Below are positions 57,097 to 64,000 of a stretch of DNA of 64,000 bases, piece by piece. Origin of the DNA: Usnea hakonensis (Eukaryota; Ascomycota; Lecanoromycetes; Lecanorales; Parmeliaceae); assembly GCA_013423325.1 (NCBI GenBank), contig BLJB01000268.1, positions 112,758 through 176,757 of the forward strand, in the 5' to 3' direction. Made by a program: the position numbers and the translations under genes. Position 1 is the stretch's first letter, and every line of letters begins with the position of its first letter. A model generated the notes under the pieces. That model did no database searches. It was not told the origin of the DNA and worked only from the letters and a program-made list of their open reading frames with translations.

Positions 57097-57696
57097 ATGA
57101 AATTCCGACAAAGTGTCACTGTGTGTCTGAGCAGTCTTTGCATACTTGGGCGTACCGTATTCTGTGTACCTACAGAGGCTGCATTTTCAGCACTTCGCAA
57201 TTCCGGCAATGGCCTTAGCATCATTGCCCCAAAGCTACTCAATGACTCAGCCTGCGGTGAACTTGGTTCTTCGGCAGACTTTGTACGGGAAAAGAGGACA
57301 TGGCCAATCAGTGACACCTTGTTCTTAACGCTCAACATATGCAATTGGAAACTCGATGCTGAAACGGTCCAAGCTGTCCTCGACGCTGCCGCCGTAACGG
57401 TTGGCAAGAAATCCGCGACAGGCGTGTTGGACAAGCCATTCGCCCAAAAATCGAACAAAAAATATGACACGCTGAAATTCGAGATCAGTCCCGATCATTT
57501 CAACCCTGGCCTCACGTGGGCGGACGTTGGCGAAATCCTAGGGGAGAACGGGCTGCCTAAATTCTACGACGAGACGAGATGGTGGCGTGCGCTATACTTT
57601 GAAGTGATGCATACTACGAGGGGTGAACTGGGACAAGGAACAGTGAGGAGATGGTGGCAGCTTGAATCTCCAAAGAATGATAGTGGCACGGTGTAA
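57097..57696 (+). CDS. Small secreted protein, unknown function
   Basis: A single exon of 199 residues from the ATG at 57097. The N-terminus MKFRQSVTVCLSSLCILGRT is a signal peptide ending near FCVPTEA. The mature part has few cysteines and several tryptophans. It includes LTLNICNWKLDAETVQAVLD and a segment KKYDTLKFEISPDHFNPGL that then runs into WADVGEILGENGLPKFYDE. A conserved-looking tail has WWRALYFEVMHTTRGELGQG and ends with VRRWWQLE. The repeated WW pairs and absence of enzyme motifs resemble small secreted proteins of plant-associated fungi, some of which are effectors; that role is only inferred. Only the cleavage position is uncertain. Confidence 0.7.
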   Translation: MKFRQSVTVCLSSLCILGRTVFCVPTEAAFSALRNSGNGLSIIAPKLLNDSACGELGSSADFVREKRTWPISDTLFLTLNICNWKLDAETVQAVLDAAAVTVGKKSATGVLDKPFAQKSNKKYDTLKFEISPDHFNPGLTWADVGEILGENGLPKFYDETRWWRALYFEVMHTTRGELGQGTVRRWWQLESPKNDSGTV

Positions 57697-58224
57697 TAAA
57701 AGGCAAAGGTGGCGGCGCGATTTTGAACAGCCATCGATTCGTGCTTGATTCACAGAAGACATCCTCCTGCTTATCACTAAAGTCTATCGATATCTGAACT
57801 TCATACATGGTCACCTCCAACAATGATTTCAATCCCTTACCTGCATCAGTAGTGGCAAATTGCGATGAAATAGGCTCATATATTTAGAATACAAATTTCT
57901 TTGTGACGAAATAAGAAGGAATATCAGTCCTGCATAGCTACAACTCCTCCGCACCATTCGAGTACCTTAAGGAATGCTGCTGGACTCGGTCGTAGGATGA
58001 GTACTTCGCCCAAGTCATGGGCCTTTGGGATGAAGACCAAACGAGCGCTATGCGTTTGAACGCTCTTATCGAGAGGCTGGGCGCCCTTGAGGCTGGATTG
58101 TCCTGTCCCCGAATGATGATGCGTAAGTTTTGCATATAAAACAAAAGATGCTTCAACAAAAAATGTATCCTGTTTTAGGTTCGCTCTCCTTTACGGTATC
58201 TTTATCTTTGATAAATCGTGGAAT
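57697..58224. other. Convergent intergenic region
   Basis: 3' ends of two convergent genes. No ORF with support, no repeat seen. Confidence 0.5.
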
Positions 58225-60075
58225 CTATATCAGTATAAAGTCTTCTCTGTTTTGACGCTGCCATTCTGCAGTCAGCTGCCATTCCGGGCTTTCTGTCAGA
58301 GCAGGACCTAGAAATTGAAATTCAGATGGTCTACACGGCACCGGTCGCTCTCGCAGTGCAAAAAGTAGAGGGCTACCGTCGAAGCTCACAATGATATCGC
58401 CTCTTCTCACAACGTCGGAGACAAGACACCTTGAAGTTTTCAGTATGCGAGAATTCACTTCGTAGCTTTCTTTTGATTGTAAATAAGAATGCTTGAAGTT
58501 CCTCAACTCCAGATATTCTCGAAAATTAGGCAAACGGTTTGGAGAAGTCCAACGTAGAGAGGATTCTTCGAAGGTAGACAGCCAGGACGTGTAGTCGTGC
58601 CACACCTCGTATATACTTTCGGCTTCAGCAATGTCGATTTCTGTTACTTTCTTGATAAACTTCAGGCGGTAACCAGGAAGTCTCAGCTTCCCGGGTTCGA
58701 AGAGGACGTTAGTATCCTTCAGCGCTCTCCAGTAGAAATTGCTCCATGATCTCGACCCCGTGAAGTCGATATGTGTCCTTGCAGTATGTCTACGCCAGTC
58801 GGGTACCCAGCTCGGAAAATCCGTATGACAATCTTTCCGGGTTTCGAGAACCTGCAACACAAGCAGCGACTCGTCATGAGCAATCAAGTAGGCTACCAAG
58901 TGTTGATAGATCTCTGAAACTGATTTCGTATAGTCAATAGGAAAGGCTGGGATAGATAGCCCACCTGAAAGCTTAGCTGCTTGGGCGATGAGGCTGACGT
59001 ATGCGTATACCTTATCTCGCTGGTCCGTGGCCTCAAACTCAGAGCCTCTTTGTAAGGTCGCAAGCCATGGAAGTGTGAGTTCAACTTTTGACCAATGCGG
59101 AATGTTGTCAATGTCAAAATGCGGAGGACTTTTCAATGTTTTTAGAAAGCGTAGGGCTGCTTGATTGAAGGGCCCAATGACAACATTTCGTCGTGCTAAA
59201 GCCTGCTCGAGGGCACGAAACTGTGTCATTTTTGATGGGAAAAAAATCCACTGTTGAAAGAGTCTGCCACATTGCAATAACAACTTCTTCGCGTCAAAAA
59301 CTTCTTGGCGAACCCGAGTCCTGCAAAACCAGGGTCTTTGGTAGAGGTCTTCGAGTGTTTTGTAGGCTTTGCTTAGTAGAGATAGACACTCGGATCTCCT
59401 TTCGTTCAACAGCCGATGAGCAGTGTACTCTGGTTCTAGATTTTGGTCGCCATCGGCTAAATAGCGCCTTTGCATTTCCAGTGCTAGATATGTCCATTGA
59501 GTTTGAAGGCCAATCCATGCAACAACTCTCTTAGCACATTGAAAGATAGTCAACATCATTTGCACCTGCTGTACTTTTTCCTCCTGATCGCGTTGATTGA
59601 TACAAATCGCGTCAATCCAGAGGTAACGGACACAATCAGTGTATCGAAGATATCGAAGAGCATGGGCCAGACTGGGATTGATGTAAGTGAGATCGTCACC
59701 GCAGCGCAATTGCATTTTGATTTCCCCTGAGCCCCAACAGTATGACAAGGCTTCGTATTCTGGTCCAAAATTTGAAGCTTGTTTCAAGCCTGTACTATCG
59801 CCATGGTTAAGTTGGATATGGATGAGGCTGCACGCAAGAGGCTCAAACCATGGTGCTGGCTCAAGCCGTACGAGCCTAATTTCTTGGGTTTGTAATTTCA
59901 GATATGGCAAAAGACCGTTGAAGTCGCCTTGAGATGAGGAAAATGTGTTTGGTAAATCCTTGAGCCAAAAATCATGGTAAGCTTCAGGACAAGCTTTGCT
60001 CGGATCTTCTAGTCGCAACCAGCAATCAGCGTTACAGCTGCGGTGAGAGTCATCCTCAATAATCTCTCCTTCCAT
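58225..60075 (-). CDS. Heterokaryon-incompatibility (HET) domain protein
   Basis: A single exon of 616 residues from the ATG at 60073-60075. The HET domain (about 107-270) has its three signature blocks: YEALSYCWG at 107-115, YLWIDAICINQRDQEEKVQQV at 151-171 and a RPWFCRTRVRQEV block. In the last block the usual W-V is R-V, a deviation. After the HET domain comes the common C-terminal layout: DQRDKVYAYVSL, SVSEIYQHLVAYLIAHDESL, SWVPDWRRHTART, and a terminal DIIVSFDGSPLLFALRE block. HET proteins cause programmed cell death after fusion of genetically different hyphae. It has no NACHT, TIR or repeat region of its own. It lies 6 kb from the 3' end of the NLR gene, with three unrelated or decayed loci between. 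Confidence 0.93.
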   Translation of the reverse strand: MEGEIIEDDSHRSCNADCWLRLEDPSKACPEAYHDFWLKDLPNTFSSSQGDFNGLLPYLKLQTQEIRLVRLEPAPWFEPLACSLIHIQLNHGDSTGLKQASNFGPEYEALSYCWGSGEIKMQLRCGDDLTYINPSLAHALRYLRYTDCVRYLWIDAICINQRDQEEKVQQVQMMLTIFQCAKRVVAWIGLQTQWTYLALEMQRRYLADGDQNLEPEYTAHRLLNERRSECLSLLSKAYKTLEDLYQRPWFCRTRVRQEVFDAKKLLLQCGRLFQQWIFFPSKMTQFRALEQALARRNVVIGPFNQAALRFLKTLKSPPHFDIDNIPHWSKVELTLPWLATLQRGSEFEATDQRDKVYAYVSLIAQAAKLSGGLSIPAFPIDYTKSVSEIYQHLVAYLIAHDESLLVLQVLETRKDCHTDFPSWVPDWRRHTARTHIDFTGSRSWSNFYWRALKDTNVLFEPGKLRLPGYRLKFIKKVTEIDIAEAESIYEVWHDYTSWLSTFEESSLRWTSPNRLPNFREYLELRNFKHSYLQSKESYEVNSRILKTSRCLVSDVVRRGDIIVSFDGSPLLFALRERPVPCRPSEFQFLGPALTESPEWQLTAEWQRQNREDFILI

Positions 60076-61100
60076 GGATAGAGAATATCGTGTCGGCTAG
60101 TCTGACGTTCAAATCGCCTGGCAGTAGTCATGCCAAGATCCTGAAATTAGTATCAAGTGATGACATTGGCCAATAGAAGCTCATGCAGGTGGCTGCTTTT
60201 TGTGTTCCTACCTTTCTTCGATTCTTCAGGAGTGTAGTGAAGCAGACTACCTGAAAGACTTTCAGGGAAGATTTTGACTGAACTTATCAAGGTACGAAGT
60301 TCTTCGAAATTAGCTTAAGTACCTTAATGTACCTCTAAAGCTGCGGCCTAAATTTCTAGAGAGAAATGCCTTGTGAGGCGGATTCCCGGGCATTGCCGTG
60401 AGGAGGGAAGTTCGAGCGCGCCTTTCTCGGCTTCGGCGCCAATTGTGTCTCAAAATCCTTTTTACCGACTTATCAGTCGTTCCAGCCCCGGGGCCAAAGC
60501 ATGGGTTTCGAAGCTTGGGCTGTGAGATTCCATCTGTACGGCGGGAGAAGGCACACTTTCTCGCATGGTGCAGATGGTGCCCGGCGGCTGACACATTTGG
60601 AAGATCGAGCACGGGGATAGTCTAGGTGAACTACGATGAAATAGAGATATGATTGTACGGGCTCTTTGCTAGGAACGTCAGGCTTTACTTGGCAGTCTTG
60701 ATTTCTCAAGCTCTTCTGGTGCAGTTCGAACGGACTTTGCTTGACGGTACTTTTTGGTCATTCTTCCCACCCCGCTCGAGTCTTTACGTCTCTTCAAGTA
60801 GTCGAATCTATGCTGGTGGCGGGCTTGAGTTCCATAGTCATTTTCCCCATATTGCCTGCTCGACCCATCAGCTCAAGTTTCCTGTTATAAATCGGTGGCA
60901 AACCCCACCAAGTCCAGATATGACGCCTCGTTTCCCCGTTCTGATGCACATGGCCATAACCGTAATACCTTTCTTGTAGAACTTATCCCATTCCCATCTA
61001 TCTCTCTGCCCGACAGGGATCCGAATGCTCATTGTGCATCGCCCATCTTCTTTAGATGCCTGCGCTTAGCTTTCGTCATGATATCAGATCAACCTGAAGA
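60076..61100. other. Intergenic region
   Basis: A one-kilobase spacer. Plus-strand frames at 60653-60979 and 60895-61209 are not supported by motif or context. Nothing recognised. Confidence 0.5.
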
Positions 61101-61932
61101 CTACTTACGGGAGATGAAAGTTTTGGGGAGGACAACATCAATACCGGGTCCGGCGGTGCCAAAAGACCGGGAAACTGTGTCCGATGGCATGTTATCCACA
61201 ATGTTGTAGCACGAAGCTTCAATGCTAGGCCCTGGAATACTAGAACCACAGAGCACATCATGAGGATCATGGCGAAACATGGCCACGTTCAGACTTTCGT
61301 CGCCGCCTGATTCGGTCAATGAATGAACGATCGAGGGGGAACCTCGCAGTTACTTACTAATATTTCTTGCAATACCACCGAGATGATTAGGTAGAGTAAT
61401 ACAATCTTGGATGACTCCCGCTGCGCCTAACGCGACATCGTGGTCTGTTCCAACGGCAGAGACCTTTTCCGGGCTTAGCACAGGGGAAATAACGCATTTA
61501 CCATCAGCTGCAATGACGAATATTGAAAATCGTGAGTATTCAAAGTTCAGACGAGGATATTGAGCTCATCCCGGGACACTTACTGCTCATAGTGAATCGT
61601 GGTAGAGGGCGGGAAAATGTACCAGTGCCTCGTGGACCCCAAGTCTGAGGTCCGGATCCGGTAGGGTTATCTAAGTGGTGAATTGCATCAACACAACTGA
61701 GGACCAAGAGGCCTTGTCCAAGCGCATCAGTACACGAGATATGAATATCTCGTCCTAACTTCGATGTTGTCGCGTTCAAAGGCTTCCCAGATTGTAACAT
61801 CGAGTCAAGTATTTGAAGGGATCCATAGGTAGAGTTGGCTGGCGGCTGCTCGAGCTGAGTAGCTGGTATAAGGTTCAATGCAGATCCAGAAACCAGGGAC
61901 GATAAGAGAAGTGTAGCTTTAATGAAACTCAT
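61101..61932 (-). CDS. Secreted conserved fungal protein, unknown function
   Basis: Three exons (introns 61508-61583 and 61307-61357), all in frame, give 234 residues. The ATG at 61930-61932 starts a signal peptide, SFIKATLLLSSLVSGSALN. The mature part has cysteines in a recurring pattern (ISCTDALGQGLLVLSCVDAI, DGKCVISPVL, IQDCITLPNHLGGIARNI, VLCGSSIP, EASCYNIVDNMPSD). The last exon has RSFGTAGPGIDVVLP. The arrangement G-G-I-A-x-N-I, then C..I...MP.D and an FG....VDV.LP ending, matches a group of short secreted fungal proteins that I know only as hypothetical. Four to six cysteines suggest disulfides. A role outside the cell, possibly with a host, is inference. Confidence 0.75.
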
Positions 61933-62809
61933 CTTTGGAAGAGACTCGAAATGATCAGAGGGTCGGATTTCTTAATACCTGCACAGGACAGTATAAGGAA
62001 GATTGGGTATACGTAACCGAGGTTTATTACATGTCAGAGAATCAATGCGAGTCTTTGGATGCAACGTAAGACATATTTGTATAGCAATGATCTTCCCCTT
62101 GACCGGAGCAAGATCCGCTTCTTGCGACTGCCGGCCGTCGGATATACGCTTAATTCATAGTGGGTTTTTGAAACGACGTCCATCGGATCGTCCACTTCAC
62201 TTGCAAGCTAGACGCACTGTGCCGTTTTTGGAGCCGCGTGGCGAAAGTTCCGCTCAATATTTCTTGGCATTCTTGGCAACTGGAGGGAGAGTCTTACATA
62301 CAGTACCGGCCTTGTGAAGCATTCCGATCATAGTTCTCCAAGGAAATTGCTGCGCTCAAATGACAGTGTAGCTACCTCAAAGATTAAAAATATGTTTGAT
62401 ATGGTTGCTGGGAAGAAGAGAGGAGGAGGGGAGCACCAGGGAGACAGGGAGATAGTCAAGCTAAAGTAGATATACTTGGAGTCCCAGTATTTCGAGGGTG
62501 CTCTTGATTATATTGGGCACGATACGATCACAATCTGCCATCGTCGGTCTATGATACACAAGTATATAGATATAGCAACACTGCAGGTGCCTGGCATTCG
62601 AAAAGTCCGAAAAGAAGACACAAGAATGAAGATCATTATGATTATGGAGCGAGACCTCACTGGCAAGCTCACGGCTCATTTCACACCTCAGGACAAGGCC
62701 CAGAGAGGTGAAGTGTCTGTTCATTTTGATGGAGCACGGGCGCTGGATCAAAGAGATCCCACACCAAATCTAGTCCAATATCCACACCCACTCCATAACA
62801 GCCACAGCT
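61933..62809. other. Intergenic region
   Basis: A spacer of 877 bases. The frame at 62476-62949 starts at TTG and appears spurious. Nothing recognised. Confidence 0.5.
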
Positions 62810-62983
62810 ATGAATCCAACCATAGACCCACCCTCTTCCACCCTTATAGACCTCACCGCCGTCGCCAGCGACCCTCCCACCCCCGCTACCGCCGTCGCCA
62901 ATCCTCTATGGGTACCACACCCCTACCTCGAAGACTTCATCATTTCTGACAAACATGTTCATGTTACGTGTATCTGCAGTTAA
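62810..62983 (+). CDS. Possible short CDS or orphan first exon
   Basis: An ATG at 62810 opens 57 codons with strongly C-ending, coding-like codon use, reading NPTIDPPSSTLIDLTAVASD and then a Pro/Ala-rich stretch, WVPHPYLEDFIISDKHVHV. A GTGTAT donor overlaps the end, so it may be the first exon of a gene whose downstream part is missing. The convergent P450 gene starts its 3' end 118 bases further on. Family unknown; it may be a truncated relic. Confidence 0.35.
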   Translation: MNPTIDPPSSTLIDLTAVASDPPTPATAVANPLWVPHPYLEDFIISDKHVHVTCICS

Positions 62984-63100
62984 TTTTAGAGATGTTGTCG
63001 CTTTATACCTGGACGCTTCCTCGATTGCGACTCGTCCGGGACCCCTCAAGGGACTCACTAATACGGCAATATCCATTTAAGCCAATTAATACTGAAAAGC

Positions 63101-64000
63101 TCAACGCCCGGTTTCCCTCGGCCTAACGGAAATCAACAAATCCCTCGTGGCCGGCATAGCCGAAGACGACGGAATCTCCAGGTCAACCTCCGGCAACCTC
63201 TCTCCCTCCGCCAAGTTCAAATCCAGCCTCTTCAACGCCGTGGCGACGAAAATATAAATCTCAGACCGCGCAAAGAACCTCCCTGGGCAATACGTATTCC
63301 CGCCCCCGAACGGGTGGTAACCTTTGGTATGGTGGAGGGTTTTGTCGTCGAGGAAGCGGGCCGGGTCAAAGGTTGTCGCCGCGGGGCCAAAGATGTCGGG
63401 ATCGGTGTGGAACTTGCGAAAGGGCCCCAGCAGCGTTTCCCCGGCGTGCACGCATTTGCCGCCAATGGTGGTCTCGACAGTCACTTTCCGGGCGATGGCG
63501 GCGTTGTTATAGAGGCGGAGGCATTCGTGCCAGATGGCGTCGAGCTGGGGGCAGTCTGACAAGAGGGTTTCCACGTCTAGGGATCCGTCTGGAGAGTAGG
63601 CTTTGGCGGTCTCGAGGCGGACGGTTGCGAAGACTTGCGGGTGGTGGAGGATGTGCGCAAAGACCCAGAAGGAGATTTTGTGCGCGTTGTGGTTCATGCT
63701 GTGCGGTGTTTTAGTGGGGGGTGTGTGCCTGTGGGATGGGAATGGCACGTTTGTTGCGTCTTGGAGCAGAAACTTACGCCCATGTGATCAGCATCATCAT
63801 ACCAGCTCTGTCACGTGGATGCAGACCGAGATTTGTAAGTTCCATGTCCATTGTTCGAAAGAGCCAAACGAGTCCTGGTCTTTGCTCCGTGGGTAAAGCA
63901 AAATAGTTAATCAAGTCATCCAGTGCCCGATCCTTAACCTAACTCTTATTCCTTTTGATACCTTGACAGGGTATCACAGTATATATCAGAATGGTGGCCG
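63101..64000 (-). CDS. Cytochrome P450 (C-terminal half; 5' end beyond window)
   Basis: About 260 residues of the C-terminal half are present. The 3' end is at 63101, an intron runs from 63773 to 63710, and an earlier intron enters from the window edge (acceptor GAGTTAG near 63935). The sequence includes the I-helix MMMLITWAMNHNAHKISFW and the K-helix ExxR in IWHECLRLYN. It also has FDPARFLDD and the heme-binding loop FGGGNTYCPGRFF, with the Cys thiolate ligand intact. The N-x-N pattern and the absence of the usual (A/G)Gx(D/E)T resemble the CYP7/CYP8-like branch of fungal P450s that act on sterol- or lipid-like substrates. It probably sits in the ER membrane through an N-terminal anchor outside this window. 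Redox partner and substrate cannot be told. Confidence 0.9.

Noticed and set aside
56871..57218. 115-codon ATG frame before the small secreted protein
   Set aside because: Overlaps the signal-peptide start of the gene at 57097 in another frame and has no signal or domain of its own.
62476..62949. 157-codon plus-strand frame
   Set aside because: Begins at TTG, ends in a His/Arg/Pro-rich antisense-like tail, and overlaps the better ATG frame at 62810.
1..64000. Secondary-metabolite cluster, CRISPR array, rRNA or bacterial operon
   Set aside because: No backbone enzyme, direct-repeat/spacer array, rRNA or operon layout is present; spliced fungal genes dominate.

Overview
The window is nuclear DNA of a filamentous ascomycete (Pezizomycotina; Leotiomycetes or a nearby class is only a guess). 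Genes are interrupted by short GT-AG introns of roughly 40-105 bases. The families are typical of moulds: a Zn2Cys6 regulator, a NACHT/ankyrin STAND protein, a HET-domain protein, two PTH11/rhodopsin-like membrane proteins, WSC modules, an S10 carboxypeptidase, an arylsulfotransferase-type protein, an HSPA12-like Hsp70 and a P450. Coordinates of spliced genes are outer bounds; intron positions are in the evidence. Two undetermined bases at 7307-7308 between long C runs show this is draft-quality sequence.

Layout. 1-3164: no convincing gene, homopolymer-rich. 3165-5366 (-): DUF3292-like membrane protein with a GRAM-like tail. 8053-9556 (-): Zn2Cys6 regulator with an AflR-like C-terminal region. 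13433-14282 (+): scattered coding fragments. 14474-16474 (-): Hsp70-like ATPase. 17110-18892 (+): coiled-coil protein. 19750-21417 (+): frame-broken gene. 22240-23144 (+): secreted M35-like protein without its HExxH zinc site. 24752-25321 (+): small, possibly mitochondrial protein. 25.8-28.3 kb: decayed repeats, a small zinc-ribbon ORF and a minisatellite. 28427-29491 (+): APH-fold pseudokinase. 31245-32984 (-): arylsulfotransferase-like secreted protein. 33639-34769 (+) and 38058-39641 (-): two rhodopsin-like seven-helix proteins flanking a secreted conserved protein (36214-37437, -). 40662-44200 (-): a dead gene of at least five WSC modules, split by a 390-bp hAT-type MITE. 45485-47254 (-): serine carboxypeptidase. 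48157-52089 (+): NACHT-ZZ-ankyrin NLR. 52.7-54.0 kb (-): decayed coding sequence. 54870-55888 (-): Cys-rich, probably GPI-anchored protein. 57097-57696 (+): small secreted protein. 58225-60075 (-): HET protein. 61101-61932 (-): secreted protein. 63101-64000 (-): C-terminal half of a P450 that runs off the window.

No biosynthetic cluster or operon-like organisation is visible. The second half is accessory in character: self/non-self recognition genes (NLR, HET), secreted and wall proteins, and decayed genes. The least ordinary items are three proteins of recognisable enzyme folds that lack catalytic residues or reading frame (M35-like, APH-like, poly-WSC), the NACHT protein with a ZZ zinc finger inside its ATPase module, and the hAT MITE with a nested hairpin inside a WSC module.
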